A DNA stretch of 64,000 nucleotides. Source: Anisus vortex (taxonomy: Eukaryota; Mollusca; Gastropoda; Planorbidae). Of the stretch, positions 45,925 through 55,849 are shown one piece after another. The position numbers and the translations under genes were made by a program. The notes under the pieces are model-generated. The model saw nothing but the letters and a program-made list of their open reading frames with translations. It did no database searches and was not told the origin of the DNA. The stretch lies in contig OX421507.1 in assembly GCA_949126835.1 (NCBI GenBank), forward strand, positions 13,319,852 to 13,383,851, given 5' to 3'. Every line of letters starts with the position of its first letter. Positions within the stretch are counted from its first letter, which is position 1.

Positions 45925-46213
45925 GTATTCTTCTGTTGTTAGTTGTTCTTGTTTCAGTATTCTTCTGTTGTTAGTTGTTCTGTCTTTTAGTATTCTTCTG
46001 TTGTTAGTTGTTCTGTCTTTTTGTATTCTTCTGTTGTTAGTTGTTCTGTCTTTTTGTATTCTTCTGTTGTTAGTTGTTCTTGTTTCAGTATTCTTCTGTT
46101 GTTAGTTGTTCTGTCTTTTTGTATTCTTCTGTTGTTAGTTGTTCTGTCTTTTTGTATTCTTCTGTTGTTAGTTGTTCTGTCTTTTTGTATTCTTCTGTTG
46201 TTAGTTGTTCTGT
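45925..46213 (+). repeat. 33-bp minisatellite upstream of receptor copy 2
   Basis: Nine units of tattcttctgttgttagttg then ttct plus either gtctttttg or tgtttcag. It shares the core with the array at 41270-41583 but the unit tail is different and nearly uniform within the array. Ends about 405 bases before the start codon. Confidence 0.95.
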
Positions 46214-46399
46214 CACAAATTATCGAAACTTTTACTTAGAGACGGCACCCTAATTGTCTTTTTTTTTCTTTCTGTTTCCTTTATTAACTGGAAAATTTCA
46301 GTGATATCTTACGTTGTTTTTTTATCTTAATAATAGCTTCAAGAATCATGATAGGACAAATCTAAGGCAAAGGTTCTTCAAGATGAACTCTTAAACAAT

Positions 46400-46618
46400 G
46401 CACATTTCATAGAAACATTATTGCAGACTTGAACTAGTCCAAGATTTTCTCCGCCTGCACGTCACGTTATCTATACCAAAAACTAGTCATGCATATAATT
46501 CTACTACAGGTAATCTATTTGAACTTTTTGTCTTGACTTGAATTGATTGCCATCTACTAAATAGATACATTACTAATTGTAAACATTGACAAAAAAACGT
46601 ATAGGACCAGACGTTGCC
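46400..46618 (+). promoter_or_regulatory. Candidate promoter/5' UTR, receptor copy 2
   Basis: Conserved with 41800-42028: gcagacttgaactagtccaa, gtcacgtt, aatagatacattactaatt. No obvious TATA element. Confidence 0.4.
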
Positions 46619-47629
46619 ATGGAAACCAGCGACAACAACCCGCATTTCATGGGTTTCATGGTGAGCGCACCTTGGGAAGATGTACTCATTTTCCAGGTCA
46701 TGAAATGCTACATTAACCCCATCTTCTCGATGTTCGGCCTGGTAGCCAATGCCTTCAGCGTGATCATCCTGTGCCGCAGCGGCCTCGGCAAGCCGTCCAA
46801 CGTTCTCTTGCTGGGCTTGGCCGTATCAGACAGCCTGTGCATGCTCTTAACCTTTGACGTCCCATTCATCTTGACCTACTTCGACCCACAGAAGAAATAT
46901 CCGCTGATGAACGGCTGGCAGTACGACTACGGCACGGCCTACTTTCTGTATTGGCTCGATTCTACGATGACTCTCATCGGTAACTGGGGCTGCTACGTAA
47001 ACACATCCATCCCAGTCTTAATTACCTTAGAAAGACTAGGCGCCATATTTTGGCCGATGACTTTCAAAAAGTTCATCACGAAGCAGCTTGCCGTAGCATC
47101 CGTTACGCTGGTCTTCATTTTCTGGCTGCCAATGAACGTGTTCTGGCAGGTCAACATGCCCTTTGAATACGCCAACATCTCAGAGACTGATTTCATGGGA
47201 GCCTGGTCTGCCACGGAGTACTTCAACGCCGACGCTTACGTGATCACGCTGTACGCGTTCGGAGTGCTGTCCTCCTGGGTCCCCATCGCGATCGTCAGCT
47301 TTGGGTGCGTGGCCATTTGGATCAAACTGAAGGCCACACTGTCAAACCGCAGAGCCTTGACCAACACGACCAGCAAATGGTCTCCGAAGACGACCCGAAC
47401 GCTTCTGGCCACGTGTTTGATCTTTTCCATCACGCATATAACATACTCAATAATAGTTTACGTATACAGCTTGGACTTTGTTAATTTTAATGATTATTTC
47501 AACCAATACGAGATTTTAGCGTTTATCTACATTGTCAACAACTCAAGCAACTTTTTCGTCTACATAGCTTTTAATACAAAATTCAGGGTCATTTTCAGAG
47601 ATATTTTGAAAAAGCCACGTTTCAGATAA
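46619..47629 (+). CDS. Class A GPCR, chemosensory-type, tandem copy 2
   Basis: Intact single-exon 336-residue receptor, paralogue of the gene at 42029, same strand, about 4.6 kb downstream; 295 of 336 residues identical by my alignment. Same landmarks: N44, D71 (LAVSD), E138-R139 (ITLER), W169, P222, NFFVY at 311-315. It lacks both cysteines of the usual disulphide: position 114 is Asp, and ECL2 C187 of copy 1 is Ile (ANISE). The start is the ATG at 46619 in a strong GCCATGG context, matching copy 1; the open frame extends 11 codons upstream only by using TTG. Differences from copy 1 lie mainly in TM1-TM5 (37 in residues 1-215) and hardly at all after that (4 in 121), as if the ligand-binding half diverged or the 3' half was converted. 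Ligand unknown. Confidence 0.93.
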   Translation: METSDNNPHFMGFMVSAPWEDVLIFQVMKCYINPIFSMFGLVANAFSVIILCRSGLGKPSNVLLLGLAVSDSLCMLLTFDVPFILTYFDPQKKYPLMNGWQYDYGTAYFLYWLDSTMTLIGNWGCYVNTSIPVLITLERLGAIFWPMTFKKFITKQLAVASVTLVFIFWLPMNVFWQVNMPFEYANISETDFMGAWSATEYFNADAYVITLYAFGVLSSWVPIAIVSFGCVAIWIKLKATLSNRRALTNTTSKWSPKTTRTLLATCLIFSITHITYSIIVYVYSLDFVNFNDYFNQYEILAFIYIVNNSSNFFVYIAFNTKFRVIFRDILKKPRFR

Positions 47630-48410
47630 TTATAACTACATTGTCTTCAATTGAATTTAGAATTTCTAAACTTTCTCAACTTGTACTTCTGGCATCTTTT
47701 TTTTACAGCTTTTATTTGCACTATAGCTTAAGAGGCCATCTATATATATCTTACAAAAAAAAATCTTATTTGTATAGACCCCTCCTCCTGTAACACCCCG
47801 TACATTTTTAGCACCCTCCCTATGTGTAAGCACAAATTTGCTTATCTGCTACCTCCTCCCATCAAATCAGATTTGTAAAGTTTATTTTTCGCTTGCAAGT
47901 AATTTTGTTTTATTATAGATAGTGTTTTTTTTTTACTATTGTGTTTGTTCATGTTGAATTTTATTACAGGAATATAACTTTCTACACTGGAAATATCCCA
48001 TAGGAAAACCACGGGTATTAGGATTTATATATTGTTATATATATGGACTTATCCGTCCATTCCTGTGATATAAATAATATCACTTGGATTGTACTCTAAG
48101 AAAATTTTAGCATTGACCCCCTTCCCATCGTCCTGTTGATTAAAAATATATCACACAGACTCATTGCCAATTACATTACATTCTAACAATCCATCTTAAT
48201 CTTTTTATATTAACATTGCTTTGTGTGTTGGTATTATAGTTGGTAATTATCAATGTTAGACTTTTTACTTTAAAGAATGTACGTCATTACTTTAAGGGAA
48301 ATTATGTGCAATATATTTCTTTTCTATCTTATCTTATATAATTATGTCAAAGGCACTATGTCGTTAAAGAAGATTAAAGCACGTTCTTTGTTGACCCCGT
48401 TTAGAGTCTA
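47630..48410. other. 3' flank of receptor copy 2, then unassigned DNA
   Basis: The first 100 bases match the 3' flank of copy 1. The rest is AT-rich without a recognised gene; attaaa near 48373 could be a weak poly(A) signal but is far from the stop. Confidence 0.45.
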
Positions 48411-48420
48411 GTCTTGAGAG

Positions 48421-48935
48421 AGGTTGAGATTATAGAGCTTACTGAAGCAGTGAGATTGGTGAGCCTAGAACTTACTGCAGCAGTGAGATTGGTGAGCCTA
48501 GAACTTACTGCAGCAGTGAGATTGGTGAGCCTAGAACTTACTGGAACAGTGAGATTGGTGAGCCTAGAACTTACTGGAGCAGTGAGATTGGTGAGCCTAG
48601 AACTTACTGGAGCAGTGAGATTGATAAGCCTAGAACTTACTGGAGCAGTGAGATTGGTGAGCCTAGAACTTACTGGAGCAGTGAGATTGGTGAGCCTAGA
48701 ACTTACTGGAGCAGTGAGAGTGGTGAGCCTAGAACTTACTGGAGCAGTGAGATTGGTGAGCCTAGAAATTACTGGAGCAGTGAGATTGGTGAGCCTAGAA
48801 CTTACTGGAGCAGTGAGATTGATAAGCCTAGAACTTACTGGAGCAGTGAGATTGGTGAGCCTAGAACTTACTGCAGCAGTGAGATTGGTGAGCCTAGAAC
48901 TTACTGGAGCAGTGAGATTGGCGAGCCTAGAACTT
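48421..48935. repeat. 33-bp minisatellite, about 15-16 units
   Basis: Unit cttactggagcagtgagatt followed by ggtgagcctagaa, with variants (gcagcagtg on both edges, ggagcagtg in the middle, gataagcc in two units). The period is a multiple of three, so open frames occur on both strands without implying a protein. Confidence 0.97.
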
Positions 48936-49428
48936 GGGGTTGTCTTGAAGGGTGCGAACATTCCACGTACCCAGGATTAAGGCCCTGGTCTTGCCTTTAT
49001 TATTTTTTTAGTTTCGACCGCAAGAATGGGATCCTTACCAGCTGCGGTAGGCTGGCCGAGGAAGGTGAAGCAGACTATATTTAAGGCACCTTTTCTAGCC
49101 TTTTCCTCCATGGAGGTGAGCAGGGTGATTCCTAAATAGGGCTGCTCAGACACTCAGGGGGCTGCCGAACTTTCTTGCTGCTTCGGTTCAACAAAGAGCG
49201 ACCCAATGCCCTGCGCCGCCTGCGTGAAGGTTTGTGACTACAGCTTCCAGTGTATCCTCACCTGCTGCTTCGCCACTTGCCCATCGCCACAGGACTTTTG
49301 ATTGCATTTGGAGACGTAACGTGCGCTTGATTTTGATTAAAGTGAGGGAGAGTTGCGCAGGTCGTCAGCCTCACTCTCTCGTCCCGCCTATCGTATTCCA
49401 ACGGCAAGACAATGTCTAGACGGTTAGA
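48936..49428. other. GC-richer segment, probable repeat remnant
   Basis: Composition is higher in GC than the surroundings, with blocks such as cgacccaatgccctgcgccg. No protein family was recognised in any frame. It sits between the 33-bp and 46-bp arrays. Confidence 0.4.
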
Positions 49429-49884
49429 GATAGCCTGGGATGCAGTGGATGGCCTACAGTGGTCTATTGTTAGAGATAGTTTGGGATGCGGTGGATGGCC
49501 TACAGTGGTCTATTGTTAGAGATAGCTTGGGATGCAGTGGATGGCCTACAGTGGTCTATTGTTAGAGATAGCTTGGGATGCAGTGGATGGCCTACAGTGG
49601 TCTGTTGTTAGAGATAGCTTGGGATGCAGTGGGTGGCCTACAGTGGTCTGTTGTTAGAGATAGCTTGGGATGCAGTGGATGGCCTACAGTGGTCTGTTGT
49701 TAGAGATAGCTTGGGATGCAGTGGATGGCCTACAGTGGTCTGTTGTTAGAGATAGCTTGGGATGCAGTGGATGGCCTACAGTGGTCTGTTGTTAGAGATA
49801 GCTTGGGATGCAGTGGGTGGCCTACAGTGGTCTGTTGTTAGAGATAGCTTGGGATGCAGTGGGTGGCCTACAGTGATCTGTTGT
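49429..49884. repeat. 46-bp minisatellite, about 10 units
   Basis: Unit ttagagatagcttgggatgc followed by agtggatggcctacagtggt and ctgttg. The first units carry ctattg and later units ctgttg, with a few gtgggtgg variants. Confidence 0.97.
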
Positions 49885-50187
49885 GCCTCACTGTGCCCTA
49901 TTTGACACTCCACGATGTGTTGCTGTCCCTGCCTTTATTCCCGTTGGGCCTAATAATGGGCGTCTTCCGGAGTTTTGCCAGGTCCAGTCTGTCCATGCAA
50001 GAAAGGCAGTTCCTACATTTTATCACAGGACACAGGCATGGTCATGTGCACTGTGGCTGTTGATTTTTGGTCCGTCCCGGGTATTTTATTTCCCCGGTAC
50101 CATCCATATCTGGGGCTCGTTCCCCTATCCGCCACCTGGGGAGGCGCTCGATGGGAGAACAACAGCAACTAACTCCACACGAGAAGT
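49885..50187 (+). repeat. Dispersed repeat shared with 28570-28935
   Basis: Contains gttgctgtccctgccttta, gggtattttatttccccggt, ttcccctatccgccacctgg and ggaggcgctcgatgggagaa, as at 28670-28920. It is probably the 3' part of a retrotransposon, but coding could not be shown. Confidence 0.75.
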
Positions 50188-50284
50188 TACTAGAACTTAC
50201 TGGAGCAGTGAAATATGTGAGCACAGGGTTTACTAGAACAGTGAAATGGGTGAGTATAGAACTTACTGGAGCAGTGAGCAGTTT
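50188..50284. repeat. Detached 33-bp minisatellite units (about 3)
   Basis: agaacttactggagcagtga occurs twice with a degenerate unit between. These belong to the array at 48421-48935 but lie 1.25 kb away, on the far side of two other repeats. Confidence 0.9.
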
Positions 50285-50448
50285 CTTAAAACAAGGCTAC
50301 ATATATATAATTATAATACATGTTTTTTTTGTGTGTGTATTTGCTTATATCATATTTTCAATGCTATTAAGTGCACGACGAAGATAAGACAGTAAAGATC
50401 TAAACAGAGAAAAAGAAATAGTGAGAACGAGATTGTGTGAGTGAGATA

Positions 50449-50499
<51 letters not shown>

Positions 50500-50775
50500 T
50501 AGGGAAAGAGGAAAGAGGAATGAAAGTGGTGCAGGTGATAAAAAACAGAACAAGAGACAACGGGAAAAATAAAATTAAAGCAAAGATAAAGGGAGAGGGA
50601 GAGAAAGAGAGGGAGGGAGAGAGAGAGAAAGAGAGGGAGGGAGAGAGAGAGAAAGAGAGGGAGGGAGAGAGAGAGAAAGAGTGAGAGAGAGAGAGAGAAA
50701 GAGAGGGAGGGAGAGAGAAAGAGAGGGAGGGAGAGAGAGACAGAGGGAGAGAGAGAGAGAGAGAGAGAGAGCGAG
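50285..50775. repeat. (TA)n and GA-rich simple repeats
   Basis: TA tract near 50445-50480 followed by GA, then a GAGAGGGA-type purine tract from about 50585 to 50770. Leucine/serine-rich frames on the opposite strand are artefacts. Confidence 0.95.
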
Positions 50776-51329
50776 TTTGCTGTAACTTTAATATAAGAGC
50801 TGAAAGAATTAATAACTTGTGTGGCTTTAAGTTTACGTTTGAATAGTTTCACCAGGGTTTCCCCAAAATCTAAGATATCAGGAAACTAAAAATAAAAAAA
50901 TAAATAAATAAGATTAGAATCTAGGTCAGTTAATTAATATATATATATACTAGTCCAAGGACAGTAAAAATTAGCCTAAAACGGACTTTTTATGACATTG
51001 TAACTCGATTTTAACTTCGAGTAAGCTTAATGTCATTACTTGCCTATAAAATAATGTGGAAATGAAAAACTCTCATATTATGTTACTTATATTATAGCCT
51101 AGAATATGTTGACGTAAAATGATAGTGGGTCACAAGGTAGAAGTATAAAAAAACAAAAAACAACAATAATAAAGTTTCATTTTTCAAGGCGCATCAGTTT
51201 TCTGTGTCGCATTGGAGTTTTATTTCAACTTCTATAAATAAATCAAGGACAAACTTTTACAAGAAAATGCATTTCATTGTTAAATTCATAAAGTATTTTG
51301 TATTTTTACCACTAGATGAAACTTGTGTA
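50776..51329. other. Unassigned AT-rich stretch
   Basis: Nothing recognised apart from a short TA tract near 50936-50949. Confidence 0.4.
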
Positions 51330-51412
51330 TTTTTGTCATGGCGTGACAGTGATAATGGCTCCACGTGCCACGTATGGCACACGTGCCCCAGGTTGCTGAT
51401 TCTGGACTTGCA
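51330..51412 (-). mobile_element. hAT-like terminal fragment
   Basis: gccacgtatggcacacgtgc followed by cccaggttgctgattctg is the complement of a cag..tcagcaacctggggcac terminus of the hAT-like type, diverged from the family at 14549. Confidence 0.5.
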
Positions 51413-51794
51413 TTTAATCCAATGAAAACAATTAATAAAGCGATACCGTGTAACTCCATAAGAAAGAGACAAACAAAAACCTCCAATCAGCACAACCATA
51501 AAACATTAGGAATTCAAAGCATTAAAAATAAAACAGCTGATTTGGAACTCCTAATAAATAAAGAAGCACCAGACATTACTGCAGGTTCTGAAACTTGGCT
51601 AAATCCAGATATCTATAACTCAGAGATACTCAATAGTAATTATGAAATATTTAGAAAAGATAGGTCAGACAGTCATGTAGGGGTCCTACTAGCTATAAAA
51701 TTGACCCTAATAGCTGCTGGTAGAGAAAAAAACAATGATAATTAAGGGCTCTAAATCATCACCTATAACTGTACACTCAAGAGTTCCACAAAGA

Positions 51795-51893
51795 CTCGTG
51801 GGACCGAGTTTTTGTGGCTGTGTGACTGTGTGGCCCGGAAAAAATCCTAGCCTGCACCAGGATTCGAACCCGGGACCTTCGGCTCCATACAAA
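51795..51893 (-). mobile_element. SINE family A, truncated, nested in LINE family C
   Basis: Minus-strand B box as aggattcgaacccgggacc, preceded by atcctagcctgcaccaggat. It interrupts the RT just after a Val-Gly-Pro, with atactatttctaattt resuming the LINE immediately downstream. Confidence 0.85.
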
Positions 51894-52220
51894 GAACCAT
51901 ACTATTTCTAATTTATATTAATGACTTACCCAATTGCATCAACACAGGAACACAAGTAAGATTTTTCGCAGATGATTGTATAATTTTTTTAGAACAATAA
52001 ATACAGAAAAAGATTGTGATCGTTTACAAAAAGAAAAGTGGGAATCTAATTGGCCTATGTCTTTTCACCCAGAAAAATGTCAACTGCTAAGAGTATTCAA
52101 GAAAAAGAAACGAATAATTACAAACTCAATATGGTAATTCATGGTAAATAACTAACACAAACTAACAATGCAAATTATACTTAGGAGTACTAAATTATAC
52201 GTTATCTTTGAAGCCTCATA

Positions 52221-52380
52221 TATCTTATACGTTTACAAACGATCATTCTAGATAGAAGATTATTACGTCCACTAGGTCCAAAACTCCTGCAGGGCGGCAG
52301 GGATAGGTCGGCTGCAGGGTTGGAACCAGCGACACGTTGGTTGACAGTCCGGTGAACTAACCACAGCACCAGCCGGCCTG
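52221..52380 (-). mobile_element. SINE family B, nested in LINE family C
   Basis: Second copy of the SINE at 28172-28344: minus-strand gccggctggtgctgtggtta, gctggttccaaccctgc, ggagttttggacctagtgga, gtaataatcttctatctaga. It splits the RT thumb region, whose reading resumes at about 52385 (IDEVIKNSNKTSGFIKRN). Confidence 0.88.
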
Positions 52381-52945
52381 ACGATTGATGAAGTAATTAA
52401 AAATTCGAACAAAACATCAGGCTTCATAAAAAGAAACTTCTAAAGATGTAATAAGAATATAAAACTAAGATAGTCAGGCCTATACTAAAATAGGTATCAT
52501 CTGTATGGGACCCATCAACTTAAGAAAATATTAAATAATTAGATCAAATTCAGAAAAGAGCTGCAAGGTTCATTACTAGCGAATATTCACAACAGACAAG
52601 AGTCACACCATTAGTTAAATCACTAAAACTAAAAACACTAGAGGACAGAAGGACAAAGAGTAAAGTAATAATAATACACAAGGCTATATTAACTCTCATT
52701 TAGAAATACATCCAAATAACAACCTGTTTCAATGCTCAGATAAACATAGAGGAAAAAACACTATTCTTATCCCTTATGCAAGAACAAATGCATAAATGTA
52801 CTCTTTCTTCCCGAGTAGCATTTGGGCATGGAATGGGCTAAAGGAACAAACCGAGAAAACCAGTAATTTAACATAATGTAAAACACTAATTAAAATGCAG
52901 GACTAGGCTTCTTTATAGAAGCGGCGTCCGTAACATATAATATAA

Positions 52946-53311
52946 GATAATTACAACTTTAATCGTAACTAATCCGTTAATAACACTCTTTAACGAGATA
53001 TCAGGGCGGTTCTTCCACAAACAAAATCCATTGGCTATAAATAGAAACCCATTAGCAATGCCTTCTAATCGATACCCTAACGATGTAAATATTCACACGG
53101 CCTCAAACTGACATTTGAACCAGGTCATTGTGAAAGCATCCAACGAAAATCATATGTCACAGATTTCTTTAACAGCAGTTTAGTGAATTCGTTATAACTT
53201 TTGTTTATTTCTCTTATATAAAAAAAAAATTCTTCGATAAAGACGTATAACATACAATTAGAACAGTCAACATGTAGTTAATCAGACAGGTAGTAAACCA
53301 AGCATGAGGCT
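52946..53311. other. Unassigned AT-rich stretch
   Basis: Nothing recognised. Confidence 0.4.
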
Positions 53312-53658
53312 AGAACAATCAGACAGGTAGAACATCAGGCAAAAGAGAATAGAACAATCAGACAGGTAGAACATCAGGCAAAAGAGAATAGAACAATCAG
53401 ACAGGTAGAACATCAGGCAAAAGAGAATAGAACAATCAGACAGGTAGAACATCAGGCAAAAGAGAATAGAACAATCAGACAGGTAGAACATCAGGCAAAA
53501 GAGAATAGAACAATCAGACAGGTAGAACATCAGGCAAAAGAGAATAGAACAATCAGACAGGTAGAACATCAGGCAAAAGAGAATAGAACAATCAGACAGG
53601 TAGAACATCAGGCAAAAGAGAATAGAACAATCAGACAGGTAGAACATCAGGCAAAAGA
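53312..53658. repeat. 39-bp minisatellite, about 9 units
   Basis: Unit agaacaatcagacaggtaga followed by acatcaggcaaaagagaat, almost invariant. The 39-base period leaves a hydrophobic minus-strand frame open; it is considered non-coding. Confidence 0.97.
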
Positions 53659-55588
53659 TTAAAACATTTAGACATGTAGAACACAAGACAAGTGGTCAAA
53701 ACGAACTGTCAGTGAGTGCACCGCTGATTCAGACATTGAGCGGTAATAGTTAGAGGACACTGATCTATAAAAAGAATGGATAGCGCCTCCATATTACATT
53801 TGTATGCGCTAATTGAAGCCAGAACTGATTACACCATTCACACTATTCACTTATCTATATAAGCGAGTTATAGGAATAAACAACCTTGAACAAATCTATA
53901 TGATAAAAAGGAAGTCACTTGAAATATATTTACAGGTCAGTGATAGGAAATCTAATTTTATAGATCAGTGAAAGTCACTTGAAAGCCTTTTTATTTTGGC
54001 TTCAAGCTGCAGCAGAGCCCACACAAGCCTATGTAGCGCCCCAGGGCAACAAGTTTCAGCAACGCCCCCTAGTATACAGTAATTGCTTTGTTTAGTGTTA
54101 TATTTAGACTATATTTGCCGTTTCTAGAAGTGTCTGCCCCCGGCATATGACCCATCTCCCCCCCCCCCCATGTGTGGGCACATCCATCTTGCCCAAGCCA
54201 AATTAAGCGAAGAACACCCTTCCTAAAAAAAACATAGCGCTAATTTTACTATTCGATGAGATGTGTCACGTGCCGTGTTCACTTTTAGCGCCATTAATCT
54301 GCATTTTGATTGGTTGAAATGGTCGCTAATGGGGGTTAACATGGAAAACAGCTTGTTTTTTTTCTCAACTAAATTGATGTTAAATTTGACGATTTATCGT
54401 TGATGGACGGTGGTAGCGTGTAAGTGGGGAGGTTGATGCCAATGACCTAGATAATCAAACACATGTTCTGGCTAACAACAGGAACGTGACAAGAAGAAAG
54501 TAATTTCGATATTTAATTATATAAAAAAAAAATACATTTAATATTAGAACGAAGACATAAGGTTGCGTATTTGTTAACCCTGCATGTAATAATAAGCAGA
54601 GTTTAATTAAAACAACTATTTCATCACTTTAATTGCTTAAAACTTTGTTTATCTACTATTGTATAAAATTATAATATCAAAAATAAACTATAATACCCAG
54701 ATAATTTGAATTTTGAAGAGAATCACTAAATATTGTCAGTTTATTTGACTTAATAATTTATTCGACGAGTGTCAAAAAGAAAGATTAGTTAATTGATAAA
54801 CTGAAATTAATATTGCTTAAAAAACACTTTATAAAGGGCATTTTAAAGGGAGAAAAAGCCGTACGTAATAATGAACGAATGTTCACCTCAAACTCTAATA
54901 TTGCCTGTATCAGAAGATGCTGCAATGAAGAATCTGCAAGTCAAATACAATGCAGACTAAAAAATGAATTTCATATAGAAATAAAGTATAGAACAGTTCT
55001 CCAAAACATTGAATCCCATTTTTAGTCATTATTGTGTAAAGTTTATTATTGTTGTTCTTTTGCTGGATAGTGATTTAAAAAAAATGTTTGGTTATATTTT
55101 ATGTAAACAAATTTGTATGCACCCAGTGGCGCTTCTTAGTAAAATTGCGCACGGGGTGGAGGAGAGGGCGAAAATGGCGCCCGTAACACGAGAGTGAAAT
55201 TTGGCACCAATCTAGAAACCTAGTTTTCATTTATTATTTAACTAAAACTTAAATTATGTAATTAGAGAGGGTGTTTGTGGTTTGTTGAAGACAAAAGACA
55301 ATTAGCCAGCAAACATTTTTTCAAATATATTAGTTTATATTTGGCGTATATCCAAACTTTTACGCAAAGGGAGAAAGAGATCCCCTGTTTCCCACGCCCT
55401 ATCTAGTTATTCTACTGACTGCCCCTAATCTTGATATTGTAACATCAAAGCACACTTAAATAGGCTACAACACCACACACACACAAGTACAAACAACACA
55501 CAAGTACAAACAACACACAAGTACAAACAACACACCGTCAACTATGGAAAAAACAACAACAACTTTACTTGTATCAAAATGAATGTAT
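53659..55588. other. Mostly unassigned AT-rich stretch; weak HTH-like frame
   Basis: C run near 54160-54169 and CA-rich 16-base triplication near 55483-55532. A 70-codon frame at 54813-55025 includes ESASQIQCRLKNEFHIEIKY, loosely like the second helix-turn-helix of Tc1/mariner transposases, but without the catalytic domain. This is a guess. Confidence 0.35.
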
Positions 55589-55836
55589 TTATTCGGCTGG
55601 CATACCGTAGGCATTGGGTTCGAATCCTGTTGAAGGCTAGGATTTATTCCATGGTCTGAAGGGTCTCCCTGGAGTCTACCCAGCTCTGATGGGTACCTGA
55701 CTTTAGTATGGGTAAAGCAAAGTAGGCTGGGCATTGTGCTGGCTACACAACCCACTAGTAATGTGTGGCCACAGAAACTGGTGAACGCTGCTTCACCGGC
55801 CCTTTGGATCAATTCGGCTCGACGGGTACTTTACTT
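55589..55836 (+). mobile_element. tRNA-derived SINE, family A, well preserved
   Basis: ggctggcataccgtaggcat, B box gggttcgaatcctgttgaag, the 39-base segment at 55655-55693 that was amplified at 21292, ggctgggcattgtgctggct, aaactggtgaacgctgcttc and ggatcaattcggctcgacgg. It is the cleanest copy for defining the family. Confidence 0.9.
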
Positions 55837-55849
55837 TTTACTATAATAA

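Larger units (their letters stand above)
43730..46618 (+). other. Upstream region of receptor copy 2 (right unit of tandem duplication)
   Basis: Collinear with 38700-42028 by the anchors listed there. It differs by a MITE (44290-44579) not present in the left unit and by lacking the MITE at 40780-41230. Overall divergence in this non-coding part is much higher than in the receptor coding region. Confidence 0.85.
51425..52945 (+). pseudogene. LINE family C: decayed endonuclease-RT element
   Basis: In order: an APE-type endonuclease N-terminal piece (IQSIKNKTADLELLINKEAP, ITAGSETWLNPDIYNSEIL), an abrupt deletion, then RT segments SSPITVHSRVPQ (near 51760), LFLIYINDLPN (51900) and the catalytic motif as RFFADDC (near 51960-51980), a SFHPEKCQLLRV segment, and the C-terminal QKRAARFITSEYSQQTRVTP (near 52555). 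Non-LTR retrotransposon ORF2 has this endonuclease then RT order. Stops, frameshifts, the deletion and two nested SINEs make it dead. The 3' end shares gagcgtc/taagata features with 25838-26045 and 57396-57690. Clade not resolved; a CR1/jockey-like group is likely. Confidence 0.9.

Noticed and set aside
46586..46618. Upstream extension of receptor copy 2 by 11 codons
   Set aside because: The extension starts with TTG, is absent from copy 1, and the ATG at 46619 has an excellent context and conserved position.
48401..48980. Long frames on both strands (about 186-188 codons)
   Set aside because: Products of the 33-bp minisatellite with a period divisible by three; both strands are open equally, which argues against coding.
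53282..53686. 134-codon hydrophobic minus-strand frame, membrane-protein-like
   Set aside because: Generated by the 39-bp array; hydrophobicity follows from the unit sequence.
54813..55025. Tc1/mariner transposase fragment
   Set aside because: Only a weak helix-turn-helix resemblance; no catalytic D,D region or inverted repeats were found, so it is mentioned but not called as a gene.
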